A stretch of 64,000 nucleotides of DNA. Origin: Flavobacteriales bacterium (GTDB taxonomy: Bacteria; Bacteroidota; Bacteroidia; Flavobacteriales_F; PHOS-HE28). Made by a program: the position numbers and the translations under genes. Positions within the stretch are counted from its first letter, which is position 1. Every line of letters starts with the position of its first letter. The stretch is from the NCBI GenBank assembly GCA_016704485.1, contig JADJAA010000002.1:744001-808000 (forward strand), read 5' to 3'. This document shows, in pieces, positions 25,385 through 35,669 of this stretch. The notes beneath the pieces were generated by a model. The model was given only the letters and a program-made list of their open reading frames with translations. It did not search any database and was not told the origin of the DNA.

Positions 25385-28300
25385 ATGAAACGAACAAGAC
25401 TCTACGCCATCCCCTTGCTTTTTGGAGCTATTGGTTTGGTTGGTCAAGCCTTTGGACAAGGCGATTGCCAAAATACCAGCCAATACCCCGGAAACGCGAT
25501 AACTCCAAATCCGAATGGAACAGTGACCGTGATCAGTACTTGTAATTTTCAGAGTGAGTATTCTGCAATTGCGGGTATGGTAACCGGTGGTAATTATCAG
25601 TTCGTTGCAGATGGCACAACATACATCACCCTGCGTACCGGAGCTTTTGATGGTCCCGTCTTGGCACAAGGTACAACGCCGTTGGATGTAACTGCCGCAA
25701 CGAATGATACGATCTACGCGCATTGGAACGTCAATGATCTGTGCGCAACTGCTTCTACGTGCATCAACACCTCTGTGCAGCGTATTCTGAATTGCGAACT
25801 CCCGGAAGTTGCTGTAAGCTACACGGAGGATTGCACTGCCGGAACATTCACGATCGTGTTGGATATAACATCCACTGGTGATGGCGCTACGGTGGATGTC
25901 ATTTATGATGATGCTGGTAATGTTCAGACCATGGCTGGAGTGGGTACAGGTATTATAACCTTGGGACCTTTCACCAATGGCTCGCTTCCCTTGGTAATGG
26001 TGCAGCACGAAAGTGACCCTGATTGTAATATCAACCTTGGTGGACTTGCTCCATTCACGGAATGTGCAATTGATATCGTCTGCGGTGATCCTTCCATAAC
26101 TCAGAACTATTGTTATGCGGACAATGACGATGTGAATTGGACATACACAGGCAACGGCGGTGGCTCCATGGTCCTAACTTTCCAGAGTGGCACGATCGAG
26201 GGTAGTTTCAACGATAGATTGTCCATCTATGATGGGTTTGATGCAACAGGACCAGTGCTGTTCGACCATACCGCCACAGGAACATTCGACCTTACAGGAT
26301 TGAGCGTTGTTTCGACCACGGGTTCCATACACATGGCACTTTTAGCCAGTGCTTTCACCAGCTGTGCAACCGGAAGTTTCGGTATTGAAGAGTGGAACTG
26401 GACCGTTGTCTGCTTGAATTGTGAGATTCCACAAGCTACCGCGACCGTTACGGATGATTGCCCTGGTAATGCGTTCAACATTGCTGTGGATGTGGTCAGC
26501 ACAGGTGATGCGACCACAGTGGATCTTGAGTATATCGTCAATGGTGGTGCCCCTCAAACTTCTGCTGGAGTTGGCACGGGTATAACCAACCTTGGCCCAT
26601 TCACTGTCGGCGACAACGTTAGCCTTTCCGTGAACCATGATAACGATGCGAACTGCAACTTGGATCTTGGGGTGTTCACGGATCTGAACTCATGCCCACT
26701 GATCATCGCTTGTGGTGAACCTGAAGTAGTAGAGACCTATTGTTATGTGGGAAGTGATTCACAGTTCTGGTTCTACCAATCGAGCGGTGCAGGCACAATG
26801 CGTTTACGATTCAATCAAGGAACCATCGAGAGCAACACTTACGATGACCTAATTATCTATGACGGCATAGACAATACAGCCCCCGTGTTGTTCATGCATG
26901 GCAATTTAACATCGAATTTAGGACCTGTGGGAAGCGCAGTGCTTAGCCCGAACTCGCCCTACTATGGTGTTGAAGTTTATGCTACAGGTAACAGTCTCTA
27001 CATGGAAATGTCCTCTGATCCTTCGGTCCAGTGCAATGGCTCAACGACCTATGATTCTTGGGAATGGGAAGTTGTTTGCCTCGATTGCACGATCCCGGTC
27101 GTTAGCTTTTCTGCAGCTGATGATTGTGTCAACTCCCAGTTCAGCGTACCTGTTGTGGTTACGAGCACTGGTGATGGTGGCACAGTGAATATCAACTACA
27201 CAGTGAATGGTGGTGCTGTACAAACGGTAACCGGTGTCGGCGTAGGAACAGAATCCATTGGACCGTTCAACTTCAGCGATACCGTAAATGTTATTGTTGC
27301 CCACGGAACCAATTCACTTTGTGACATTGAACTGGGGGACATTACGGATACCGGAACATGTCCTGTACTGATCGATTGTGGCTCAGAACTCGGTGAGCAA
27401 CTTTGCTACGCGAACAATACGGATTCACGGTACTACTACGATGGAACCGGGACATTGCCGCTGGCCATCTTCTTTGACTCCGGTACCGTTTTCGCGGGTG
27501 ACCTAGTGAATATATACGATGGTGGCGACATTACTGCCCCTCTGCTTTACAGTGGCAACAATGGTTCGAATATGACCGGATTCTTCGTCAATTCATCCAA
27601 TCCGGACAATCGGTTAACCTTACAGATCATTGCGAATGGATTCACCGATTGTGCAACCGCAGGAATACAAGACCCTCCGACCTGGCGTGTATTCTGCTTG
27701 GATTGTGCTCCACCAATTGTCTCATTCGACCTGGTGCAGGACTGTATTAATTTCCAATACGTCATGGAGGTTACGGTCACCACCATGGGTACGGACCCAT
27801 CCATTGATGTGACCAATACCGGCGGTGCTCCAACGGTTACGATCACTGCACCTGGTACATACACCGTTGGACCATTCGTATCTGGAAACCCAGTCGAAGT
27901 GGTTCTGGTAAACGAATTGAACGACCTCTGCAATGTATCAAGCGGTGTGCGTGTGAACCCCGTTTGCCCACTACCGGTATGCGGCTCCACAGTATTGAAT
28001 GAAACATATTGTTACGTGACGAGTGATTCCATGGCATGGGCTTATGAACTTCCGACCGCAGGCACATTACGTCTAACGTTCCTACGCGGTACCATCGAGT
28101 CCAACTCATGGGACAACCTGATCATTTATGATGGTACGGACAATACGGCACCAATCCTTTTCATGCACGGCAATACGACGTCGAACTTAGGTCCTGATGG
28201 CAGTGGTGTTCTGAATACAACAGCACCTTATGAGACGGTAGATGTTACTGCAACAGGTTCCAACCTGTACATGGAAATGTCATCGGATTTCTCTGGAGAT

Positions 28301-29236
28301 TGTTCCAGTAGCACGACCTACGATCCATGGGAATGGCAGGTCTATTGCGAGGGTTGTGTTCCTCCTGGTGTGAGCTATAACCTGCTTACGGATTGCTTCT
28401 CGCGTTCATTCACCACAGAGGTGATCGTTACGACCACTCCTCCTGCAGAAGGGCTTCAGATCACAAATACCATCACCGATGAGATCAGTACGGTGAATTC
28501 ATCGGCGGTTTACAACTTCGGTCCCTACGGCCAGAATACGGATGCGGTGTTCGAGATCGTTTCATTGGACGAACCCGGATGCGTATACCGCAGTGATACC
28601 CTCAGTGTGCCTAGTTCTGATTGCATCATTGTTAGCTGCGGATTCGATCAGTACAATTATTGCCTTGGCAATGATGAAGATCGCTGGTACACGTTCAAGT
28701 CCGAGCAGAACGTTCAAACCACGATCACATTCATCAGTGGCCAACTATTACCCGGTGATCGGATCGTGTTCTACAATGGACCGGACGAGAACTCAGCAGT
28801 ACTCTATCAGGGCACGAACGGCGGAAGTTTTACCGGGTTTGCGCTGAATTCGCAGAATGCTGCGAACACGATCACCATGCGGATCCAATCCGATGGAAGT
28901 GGATCCTGTGGTGATGGAGCAGCTGGTGCGACAGAGTTGTGGTGGCACGTGGGTTGCGGTGCAGTTGGCATCGAAGAAACCGCTTCCACAGGGTTCACGA
29001 TGTTCCCGAATCCGACCAATGGATCACTCACGATCAACATAGGTGCTTCAGTTCAAAACTCTGCCTATGTGAACGTGATCGACATGCAAGGCCGCACGGT
29101 AGCCGAGCAACGGATCAATCAAAAAGCTGGTTCAACCAATATACTGGATCTATCCGGTTTGTCCGCTGGACAGTACATGGTAAAAGTGATCACCGACGAG
29201 TGGGTACGCACACAGGCTTTGCAGATCGCACGCTGA
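25385..29236 (+). CDS. Large T9SS surface protein with alternating Ig-like and CUB-like repeats
   Basis: This 1,283-residue protein has a signal peptide (LYAIPLLFGAIGLVGQAFGQ) and a type A T9SS sorting domain from about 1205 (FTMFPNPTNGSLTINIG, then GLSAGQYMVKVI). Between them five units alternate an Ig-like segment of about 90 residues (pattern DC...TSTGDG.TV...GVGTG...LGPF) with a CUB-like segment of about 115. The CUB-like segments share the pattern CG...YCY, IYDG.D..APVLF, WEW.V.C. They begin near residues 232, 440, 660, 864 and 1081. CUB-like repeats two and four are much closer to each other than to the rest. It probably acts in adhesion or carbohydrate/protein binding. Confidence 0.88.
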   Translation: MKRTRLYAIPLLFGAIGLVGQAFGQGDCQNTSQYPGNAITPNPNGTVTVISTCNFQSEYSAIAGMVTGGNYQFVADGTTYITLRTGAFDGPVLAQGTTPLDVTAATNDTIYAHWNVNDLCATASTCINTSVQRILNCELPEVAVSYTEDCTAGTFTIVLDITSTGDGATVDVIYDDAGNVQTMAGVGTGIITLGPFTNGSLPLVMVQHESDPDCNINLGGLAPFTECAIDIVCGDPSITQNYCYADNDDVNWTYTGNGGGSMVLTFQSGTIEGSFNDRLSIYDGFDATGPVLFDHTATGTFDLTGLSVVSTTGSIHMALLASAFTSCATGSFGIEEWNWTVVCLNCEIPQATATVTDDCPGNAFNIAVDVVSTGDATTVDLEYIVNGGAPQTSAGVGTGITNLGPFTVGDNVSLSVNHDNDANCNLDLGVFTDLNSCPLIIACGEPEVVETYCYVGSDSQFWFYQSSGAGTMRLRFNQGTIESNTYDDLIIYDGIDNTAPVLFMHGNLTSNLGPVGSAVLSPNSPYYGVEVYATGNSLYMEMSSDPSVQCNGSTTYDSWEWEVVCLDCTIPVVSFSAADDCVNSQFSVPVVVTSTGDGGTVNINYTVNGGAVQTVTGVGVGTESIGPFNFSDTVNVIVAHGTNSLCDIELGDITDTGTCPVLIDCGSELGEQLCYANNTDSRYYYDGTGTLPLAIFFDSGTVFAGDLVNIYDGGDITAPLLYSGNNGSNMTGFFVNSSNPDNRLTLQIIANGFTDCATAGIQDPPTWRVFCLDCAPPIVSFDLVQDCINFQYVMEVTVTTMGTDPSIDVTNTGGAPTVTITAPGTYTVGPFVSGNPVEVVLVNELNDLCNVSSGVRVNPVCPLPVCGSTVLNETYCYVTSDSMAWAYELPTAGTLRLTFLRGTIESNSWDNLIIYDGTDNTAPILFMHGNTTSNLGPDGSGVLNTTAPYETVDVTATGSNLYMEMSSDFSGDCSSSTTYDPWEWQVYCEGCVPPGVSYNLLTDCFSRSFTTEVIVTTTPPAEGLQITNTITDEISTVNSSAVYNFGPYGQNTDAVFEIVSLDEPGCVYRSDTLSVPSSDCIIVSCGFDQYNYCLGNDEDRWYTFKSEQNVQTTITFISGQLLPGDRIVFYNGPDENSAVLYQGTNGGSFTGFALNSQNAANTITMRIQSDGSGSCGDGAAGATELWWHVGCGAVGIEETASTGFTMFPNPTNGSLTINIGASVQNSAYVNVIDMQGRTVAEQRINQKAGSTNILDLSGLSAGQYMVKVITDEWVRTQALQIAR

Positions 29237-29254
29237 TCAGCACGAAATAAAATG

Positions 29255-29287
29255 AAAAGGGGCTGTCTCGAAAGAGGCGGCCCTTTT
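29255..29287. terminator. Bidirectional terminator between the CUB-like gene and the GH92 gene
   Basis: A 14-bp stem with one bulged G and two G-U pairs is closed by a GAAA loop, running from AAAAGGGG to GGCCCTTTT. It lies between convergent genes and offers a T-run on either strand. Confidence 0.85.
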
Positions 29288-29305
29288 CTATGATTAGAGG
29301 GTAGC

Positions 29306-32300
29306 TCACTTTGTTTCGATCAACACCTCATCAACAAAGATCCAAGTAGGGCCTCCATTACCGGGATGCCAATCAGGACAAGGCCCAGCATTTCGTGCGA
29401 TGACTTTGATGTATCGCGCTCTTTTGGAGATCGGTTCTGTCCAGAGCTCCGTCGTTAGCGCATCCATTGTATCTCTTGCAATGGTGTGTGAGGCGATCGC
29501 CGTGCTCCACTGCCTACCATTGGAGCTGAACGCGAACTGCACATCAGCTGGAAGCCAGATCCAGGATCGTTGGTCCTGCAAGGCACTTAAACCAACACGT
29601 TCCAATTGCATTGGCTTACCTAGATCTACGGTTGCTATAAGATCCGCACCTTCGAAACCCTGCCATTCGCCTGTTCGGTAATCATCACCGCCCCGAAGTC
29701 CATCCACTAAGGCTTGATCTCCTCCAGCGGAATACTGCTGTGCAAATTCGGTAGCCAATTCAATGGATCGGTCCGTTTCAACTTTTACAAAATGAGCTGT
29801 GGCTGGCTTTGAGCGGAATGGTGAATCTGCCCTGTCCGGAATAATACGCTCAGCAAAAGCTGATATGGAGGTGTTTGCGGAGATATGAAATGGCCCTGAA
29901 TAAAGCAGGGGAGCTGATCCGTCCAATGAATAATAGAGGCGGGCGCCGATATCGCTGGATGAAATGGTGATCTTCAACGAATCCCTGAATGCTTGCGAGG
30001 CCGCCGAAATAATAGGAACCGGTTGCCAGGTCGATAGCTCCGTCTCACCAAGCTGTGGAGCGTCACTGGATGAACTTACAGGTCGTGCGCCCAATTGGTA
30101 ATGCAATGATCCGCCTTTCTGCAACAACTCAAATGGTAAGTTCCGCATGCTGGTCATTTCCTTACCGTTCAACTCCACGCGTTCAATGATATTCCTGACC
30201 CCACCTTGTGCTGTACTGGAAATGACAAATGTTCTATCATCTCCAAGAGCAATGGAAACGGAGTCGAATAATGGCATGGTCAAGGTCATTTCGGGTTTTC
30301 CGGGGCAGATCGGATACATTCCCATAGCACTGAGGACATACCACGCACTCATTTGGCCACAATCCTCATTGCCTGCAAGACCATCAGGAGCATTGTGATA
30401 CAAGTTATTCAAGATGTTCTTTACATAACCATCCGTTAGCTCCGGGTGTGACGAGAGGCTGTTGAGATAAGCGAAAGAATGGCTGGGCTCATTGCCATGC
30501 GCGTATTGCCCGATCAATCCGGTGATATCACTTTGATCGCGTCCGGTGGTACTTGTTTTTGCTGTGAATAACGACTCCAGCCGGTTTGACAAACCTTCTT
30601 TTCCACCGATCAATTCAGTGTACCGTCCCATGTCATGCGGCACGAATAGACCGTATTGCCATGCATTGGCTTCGGTAAAGTGAAAATTCACTTCGTATGG
30701 ATCAAAGGGCACAACGAAACCGCCATTGCGGCGTGCCCGGAAGAATTTGGTCTCTGGATCGAACACATTCTGCCAATTCCGCGACCGATCATAGAACCGA
30801 TCAGCGATATCAGTTTTCCCCATTGCTTCTGCCATGCGTGCAATACACCAATCGTCATACGCATATTCCAACGTTCGACTAACACTTTCGGGCTTATCCT
30901 CGCTGCTGATATAACCGCGTTCCCGGTAATGGTCCAGTCCGAAAAGATCCGCATCGGCACTAGCCACCATGGCTTCCAATGCAAGCTCTGCATCGTAACC
31001 ACGGATACCTTTCATGTAGGCATCGCTGATCACACTAACGCTGTGGTATCCGATCATGCAATCGGTCTCGTTGCCCCAAAGCTCCCAAACGGGTAAGCGG
31101 CCACTTTGTTGGTAATGAAGCAGAAAGGTCTTGATCCAATCATTGGTCATATCCGGCTCCAGGATCGTCATTAAAGGGTGAAGTGCCCGGAACGTATCCC
31201 AAAGACTGAAAACGGTGTAAACGTTGTGATCTGCTTGATGGACTTCACTATCCATGCCGCGGTATTTTCCATCCACATCGTTGAAAACGTAGGGCGCTAC
31301 GTAGGTGTGGTAAAGCGCCGTGTAGAAGGTTTTTTGTTCATCCACAGTACCGCCGCTGATCTGGATCTTGTTCAGTTTCTGGTTCCATAAGTCTTCCGCC
31401 TGCTGGCGCACTTTATCGAAATCCCAATGTGGCACTTCGGCTTCGATATTGGCGCGTGCTCCTTCGATGCTCACTGCACTGATACCAACTTTGACGATCA
31501 GCGGCTGGTCAAGTGGACCGAAGTTCAGACCAGCCACGGTATTAACAAGATTGGAAGGCATGACCTCATTGTCGATCCATGGTGCGCTGAATTGTATACA
31601 GAAGAAAAGACGTTGGTCCGTTGCCCAAGAGCTTGATCGCCGTTCCCCAACGATCTCCGAGCTACCAATGACTTCCATGCTTGCGCCAAGAAGAGGGTCA
31701 CGATGCCGCAGATCGATCGCAATGCGCGCGGCATCGCCTTTTGGAAACCAGTACCGATGCACTCCGACGCGGGCAGTTGCGGTCAATTCAGCGTTGATCC
31801 ATGTTCCTCCACCTCCATCGATCACATTACTATCTTCAGGCTGGGAATCCGTCGAAGTTAAAAGACCAACCTTATAATACCCAGCATTAGCATGTTCCCT
31901 TGTGTGATAAAAACGAGCCCGAGTCGCGGTCCTATCGAACGCCATTCCTTTGGGCCCGCTCATGGGCATCAGCAACACATCACATAGATCAGCAACACCC
32001 GTCCCACTCAAGTGCGTATGACTAAATCCGTAGATCAACGAATCACTGTAATGGTAACCGCTGCAACCGTCCCAGTCCATGACGCCATCCGGTCGCGTAT
32101 CCGGACTTAGCTGCACCATGCCATTGGGTACGCAAACTCCCGGGAAGGTATGCCCGTGCCCACCTGTCCCAATGAATGGGTTCACCAGATCGCGGGCTGG
32201 ATTTTGCGCCACAGCACTAAGCGTGAATGTACTAAATAAGGCTGTCGATACATAGGAAATGGACAACTGCTCGAACCTATTTCGCTGCACCTTGGATGGC

Positions 32301-32338
32301 ATGATCCCAAGCGTGTAGTTGTTCTGTTCTCTGCTCAT
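29306..32338 (-). CDS. GH92-family exo-alpha-mannosidase, secreted, with C-terminal F5/8-type domain
   Basis: This 1,010-residue enzyme trims alpha-linked mannose from N-glycans. A signal region ends in TLSAVAQ. GH92 opens at about residue 50 with DLVNPFIGTGGHGHTFPG and VQLSPDTRPDGVMDWDGCSGYHY. The barrel contains GYHSVSVISDAYMKGIRGYD, the calcium-linked GNEPSHSFAYLN and GNEDCGQMSAWYVLSAMGMYP, whose glutamate is catalytic. After about 765 come a chitobiase-like cap (YYSLDGSAPLLYSG) and a discoidin-like F5/8 C-type domain (DYRTGEWQGFEGADLIATVDLG). Its start overlaps the upstream kinase stop by 4 bases. Confidence 0.93.
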   Translation of the reverse strand: MSREQNNYTLGIMPSKVQRNRFEQLSISYVSTALFSTFTLSAVAQNPARDLVNPFIGTGGHGHTFPGVCVPNGMVQLSPDTRPDGVMDWDGCSGYHYSDSLIYGFSHTHLSGTGVADLCDVLLMPMSGPKGMAFDRTATRARFYHTREHANAGYYKVGLLTSTDSQPEDSNVIDGGGGTWINAELTATARVGVHRYWFPKGDAARIAIDLRHRDPLLGASMEVIGSSEIVGERRSSSWATDQRLFFCIQFSAPWIDNEVMPSNLVNTVAGLNFGPLDQPLIVKVGISAVSIEGARANIEAEVPHWDFDKVRQQAEDLWNQKLNKIQISGGTVDEQKTFYTALYHTYVAPYVFNDVDGKYRGMDSEVHQADHNVYTVFSLWDTFRALHPLMTILEPDMTNDWIKTFLLHYQQSGRLPVWELWGNETDCMIGYHSVSVISDAYMKGIRGYDAELALEAMVASADADLFGLDHYRERGYISSEDKPESVSRTLEYAYDDWCIARMAEAMGKTDIADRFYDRSRNWQNVFDPETKFFRARRNGGFVVPFDPYEVNFHFTEANAWQYGLFVPHDMGRYTELIGGKEGLSNRLESLFTAKTSTTGRDQSDITGLIGQYAHGNEPSHSFAYLNSLSSHPELTDGYVKNILNNLYHNAPDGLAGNEDCGQMSAWYVLSAMGMYPICPGKPEMTLTMPLFDSVSIALGDDRTFVISSTAQGGVRNIIERVELNGKEMTSMRNLPFELLQKGGSLHYQLGARPVSSSSDAPQLGETELSTWQPVPIISAASQAFRDSLKITISSSDIGARLYYSLDGSAPLLYSGPFHISANTSISAFAERIIPDRADSPFRSKPATAHFVKVETDRSIELATEFAQQYSAGGDQALVDGLRGGDDYRTGEWQGFEGADLIATVDLGKPMQLERVGLSALQDQRSWIWLPADVQFAFSSNGRQWSTAIASHTIARDTMDALTTELWTEPISKRARYIKVIARNAGPCPDWHPGNGGPTWIFVDEVLIETK

Positions 32339-33279
32339 ACGCTTCTCTTCAATTCTTTATTCATAAAAGTTAATGCGGCTGCACCAAGGATCCCTGCTTC
32401 ATTCTCACCCAGACCGCTCAAGACCAGATCTACGCGATCATGATAAATGTTCAAAAGATCTTTCCTGAACCATTCTTTCAAGGGATCCAGAAGCAAGGAG
32501 CCACTCCGTGCAATACCACCGCAGATCACAATGCGTGCAGGGCCGGTTGTAGCTACAGCATTGGCCAATGCCACTGCTAACCATCGGACCGTATGGTGGA
32601 AGGTCTGCATCGCTTCGTAATTACCGGCCAAAGCAGCATCGGCTATACACTGTACGCCTTCTTGTTTCAAAACATCCTTGTTACCATCGAGTTCGTCATA
32701 AGTCCGCCGCATTCCGCGAATGCTCACATAAGCCTCCAAACACCCTTTGCGGCCACAGGTACAATCACGGCCATCCATAACGATCGTGGTATGTCCGATC
32801 TCACCCGCATTTCCAGCACTTCCCAGAACAAGTTCTCCATTCACGATAACACCGCCACCTACACCTGTGCCCAATGTGACCACCAAGAGGTCATCGAATC
32901 CTTTGCCAGCACCGTATTTCCATTCACCAAGTGCGGCGGCGTTGGCATCGTTACCAAGCGTGGTAGGAACACCGGTACGTTCAGAGATAATTTGGGCCAA
33001 GGGCACATCGTTCTTCCAAGGAAGGTTGGGCGCTTGCTCTATGAGTTGGGTAAAATGATTCGCGTTGGGCGCGCCAATTCCGATAGCACTAGGATCAATA
33101 TCATTGGTGAGATGCTTTATGCACTGTGCAATGGCATCTGCGAACACATGCTCATCAGCATGACCCATCGTTGGAATGCGATCAGAACGAAGTATTAGTC
33201 CATTTTGGACCAGACCGATCTTGGTGGATGTACCTCCTATATCGACCCCGAGGATCAGGTCGCTCGTCTTTCGTTCCAT
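32335..33279 (-). CDS. ROK-family sugar kinase (glucokinase/mannokinase-like)
   Basis: This 314-residue cytoplasmic kinase phosphorylates a hexose with ATP. The ATG at 33279 gives MERKTSDLILGVDIGGTSTKIG with the phosphate-1 motif. A longer open extension upstream overlaps the transporter and is not family-like. The ROK signature appears as GLGNDANAAALGEWKYGAGKGF and VTLGTGVGGGVIVNGEL. The zinc-binding CTCGRKGCLEAYVS motif is complete. It lies between a sugar transporter (25-bp overlap) and the GH92 mannosidase (4-bp overlap), so mannose or GlcNAc is the likely substrate. Confidence 0.92.
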   Translation of the reverse strand: MERKTSDLILGVDIGGTSTKIGLVQNGLILRSDRIPTMGHADEHVFADAIAQCIKHLTNDIDPSAIGIGAPNANHFTQLIEQAPNLPWKNDVPLAQIISERTGVPTTLGNDANAAALGEWKYGAGKGFDDLLVVTLGTGVGGGVIVNGELVLGSAGNAGEIGHTTIVMDGRDCTCGRKGCLEAYVSIRGMRRTYDELDGNKDVLKQEGVQCIADAALAGNYEAMQTFHHTVRWLAVALANAVATTGPARIVICGGIARSGSLLLDPLKEWFRKDLLNIYHDRVDLVLSGLGENEAGILGAAALTFMNKELKRSV

Positions 33280-34550
33280 GCGTAATAAGTGACGTAGAAG
33301 TAGCAAGAGATAACCAGTAGGAATGCCACTTTGAAGCCGAACCCATCGGCCAGCAGGCCAAGTAGGGGAGGAATTACGGCACCGCCGAAAATGGCAGTGC
33401 ATAATATACCGGAGCCTTGTGGTTTAAGCGGTCCGAGACCTTCAATGGCCAACGTGAAAATAGTGGGGAACATGATGGAGTTGAATAGACCGACAGCCAA
33501 AATGCTCCACATTGAAACGAAGCCTGTAGTTGAAATGGAGATCAGGATCATTGTAATTGCCAATAGACCGAAGATCATAAGCACCAACGCAGGGCGATAG
33601 ATGCGCGTAAGAAATGAACCAACGAACCTCCCGATCATGGCGCCACCCCAGTAAAGCGCTACGAAGACACCTACAACACCTTTCGCATCCATTCCCGTTA
33701 CGTCCTTGCCTAGAAGATCAGCGATCCAGCCCATTGTGGAGTCAGCGCGAACTACATCTGCCAGATCCATGGAAAGGAAATAATTGACCAGATACGATCC
33801 GATGGCCACCTCGGCACCGACGTATAGGAAAATACCGACAGCACCGCGGATCAGTCTGCCTTTTCGGAAAGTGGCTGCGTAAGAACCAAAAGTCTCACCG
33901 TCCAGTATGCGGGGCAAATGAACCGCTCCAACAAGAACGGCCAGTAATAAGAGTGCCCCGGCCAGAACGACGAACGGTCCTTGCACAGCTGAAGCTTCTT
34001 GGACCATGTATGCAGCGCGATCGGTACTTGATAACGCCTCAATGGCTTTGCCATCCAGGATATGATCGCTCAATAAATAGTTAGCACCAATAATGGGTGC
34101 TATGGTGGTTCCAACACTGTTGAAGGCTTGTGCCAGATTCAATCTACTGCTAGCACCTTCTTCGGAACCAAGCACTGCCACGTATGGATTCGCGGCAACT
34201 TGCAGAACGGTCATTCCTGCTGCTAGTGTGAAGATGGCCAGCATGAAATAGGGATAAGCTCTAGTGCTTGCAGCAGGCCAGAATAGGAGGCATCCGATCC
34301 CCATTGTCGCCAGACCGATCAGCATACCTCGCTTGTAGCCAATTCGTGCCAAAAGGAACCCAGCAGGAATTGAGACCAATAAATAAGCACTGAAGAACGC
34401 TATCTGTACTGCTCCAGCTTGGAAATAGCTCAGTTCAAAGACCTCACGCAGCCTAGGGATCAGTGAATCCACAAGCACCGTGATGAATCCCCACATAAAG
34501 AACAAGGAGATCACGACCATAACGGGCGCATTGGAGTGTTTTTGGTCCAT
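33255..34550 (-). CDS. MFS sugar:H+ symporter, FucP/GluP-like
   Basis: This 431-residue inner-membrane transporter has twelve predicted segments. The ATG at 34550 gives MDQKHSNAPVMVVISLFFMWGF, the standard start of FucP-type permeases. Family text includes LVDSLIPRLREVFELSYFQAG, FLLARIGYKRGMLIGL and LQVAANPYVAVLGSEEGASSRLNLAQAFNSVG. The latter is the conserved first-half signature. In this operon it should bring released monosaccharide, probably mannose, into the cytoplasm for the ROK kinase. A terminator at 34618-34649 separates it from the preceding T9SS gene. Confidence 0.92.
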   Translation of the reverse strand: MDQKHSNAPVMVVISLFFMWGFITVLVDSLIPRLREVFELSYFQAGAVQIAFFSAYLLVSIPAGFLLARIGYKRGMLIGLATMGIGCLLFWPAASTRAYPYFMLAIFTLAAGMTVLQVAANPYVAVLGSEEGASSRLNLAQAFNSVGTTIAPIIGANYLLSDHILDGKAIEALSSTDRAAYMVQEASAVQGPFVVLAGALLLLAVLVGAVHLPRILDGETFGSYAATFRKGRLIRGAVGIFLYVGAEVAIGSYLVNYFLSMDLADVVRADSTMGWIADLLGKDVTGMDAKGVVGVFVALYWGGAMIGRFVGSFLTRIYRPALVLMIFGLLAITMILISISTTGFVSMWSILAVGLFNSIMFPTIFTLAIEGLGPLKPQGSGILCTAIFGGAVIPPLLGLLADGFGFKVAFLLVISCYFYVTYYAWNERRAT

Positions 34551-34617
34551 ATGATCTTTGAAATGTGGGTGAATGTAGCAGTAACTCGGGTTAGGAACTA
34601 GGAGCGTATCATCCAAA

Positions 34618-34649
34618 GAAAAAGGCTGCCCTTTTGAGGCAGCCCTTTT
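34618..34649 (-). terminator. Terminator after the 257-residue T9SS gene
   Basis: On the minus strand the 7-bp stem GGCTGCC / GGCAGCC has a 7-base A-rich loop and is followed by TTTTTC. It isolates the upstream T9SS gene from the transporter operon. A T-run on the plus side also exists. Confidence 0.8.
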
Positions 34650-34669
34650 CAATACATAAGAAGGTCGAA

Positions 34670-35443
34670 CTAGCGGATCACAGAGATGCGCTGTGCTTGC
34701 TCATTACCATTGCCTACAGTACGAACCATGTACGTACCGTTAGCATAGTTGCTCATATCAAGTGTGTACGTACCACCATTGGTCACATTGATGGTCAACG
34801 CCTCGATCAAGCTACCGCTCATATCGAATACATTGATGGCCTGTACCTTGGAATCAACACTAAGCTTGAAGATACCATTGGAAGGATTAGGACTGATCGA
34901 AAGGATCTGGCTAGGAGCAAGTTCCGTTATGCCAATTCCCCCTCCACCGATACATGTAATAGCAGGAAAACCATTGGCGGTTCCAGCATTAGTGGAAGTT
35001 CCACAAGCGCCTTCCTCCGATACTACCAACAAATAAGTACCTGACTCACTTGCAGTAAATGTCAAGGCACAATTTGAACTGGCATCAAGTCCATAAGCAT
35101 CAACTGCTCCACTCGGGGTAATAATGGTATATGAAATGTTGAAAGCAGTACCACCAGTTCCGTTACAGGCGCTGAACGTGTAAGTGCCGGCTACCATATT
35201 GTCCATAGCATAAGCCTCATCAGCGTAGATCTCAAAGTCAGTGATCTCATTCACTGGGCAACCAGCTCCTGTATCAGCAGGCGCACCTCCGAAGGCCGTG
35301 TTGAAATCGCTCCAACCTCCAGTTGCATTCGGATTTACCCAAGTAGTACATTGAGCAGAAACTTGTGATGCGGAGAGTACACCCGCTACCAAAGCCACGG
35401 ACAAAAGTGAAAGACCTTTTGTCAAAGAGTTAAATGTTTTCAT
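34670..35443 (-). CDS. Secreted T9SS type A protein, 257 residues
   Basis: A long signal peptide (LSLLSVALVAGVLSASQVSAQ) is followed by a cysteine-containing region of about 130 residues (CTTWVNPNATGGWSDFN, then CPVNEITDFEIYADEAYAM). A glycine linker GGGGIGITELAP comes next. The sorting domain from about 180 reads LSISPNPSNGIFKLSV, INVFDMSGSLIEAL, NYANGTYMVRTV and ends QRISVIR. The middle part looks like a pre-peptidase or Ig-type beta domain, but I cannot name it. It is transcribed as a single gene from its own promoter at 35469-35476. Confidence 0.85.
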   Translation of the reverse strand: MKTFNSLTKGLSLLSVALVAGVLSASQVSAQCTTWVNPNATGGWSDFNTAFGGAPADTGAGCPVNEITDFEIYADEAYAMDNMVAGTYTFSACNGTGGTAFNISYTIITPSGAVDAYGLDASSNCALTFTASESGTYLLVVSEEGACGTSTNAGTANGFPAITCIGGGGIGITELAPSQILSISPNPSNGIFKLSVDSKVQAINVFDMSGSLIEALTINVTNGGTYTLDMSNYANGTYMVRTVGNGNEQAQRISVIR

Positions 35444-35468
35444 GCGTTTGATTTTTTAAGAGTTTGTA

Positions 35469-35476
35469 CAAATATA
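35469..35476 (-). promoter_or_regulatory. Candidate -7 element for the 257-residue T9SS gene
   Basis: On the minus strand the sequence is TATATTTG, a full match to the Bacteroidota TAnnTTTG element, 25 bases before the ATG at 35443. The -33 position reads ACTG, a weak match. Confidence 0.5.
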
Positions 35477-35635
35477 GGAAAGTAGTCGATTGCGCCAGTG
35501 ATTCTGAACTTTTGATCAAAGATTTCTCTCGTCGGAGATCCAATTCGTGTTTTCGTACCAACTTCTTAATAATCTTACCTTTTCGTGCTATTCTACTTTG
35601 GGATGATCCTAAACCTGATCTCATAGGGTGTTGGT

Positions 35636-35665
35636 TTTGTTCTGCTATAGGTGTTAGTACCTTTC
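35636..35665 (+). promoter_or_regulatory. Candidate promoter for the glycosylasparaginase gene
   Basis: TTTG, 18 bases, TACCTTTC: one mismatch from the Bacteroidota consensus. It ends four bases before the ATG at 35670, which would give a leaderless or nearly leaderless mRNA. That makes it less certain. Confidence 0.35.
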
Positions 35666-35669
35666 CGGC

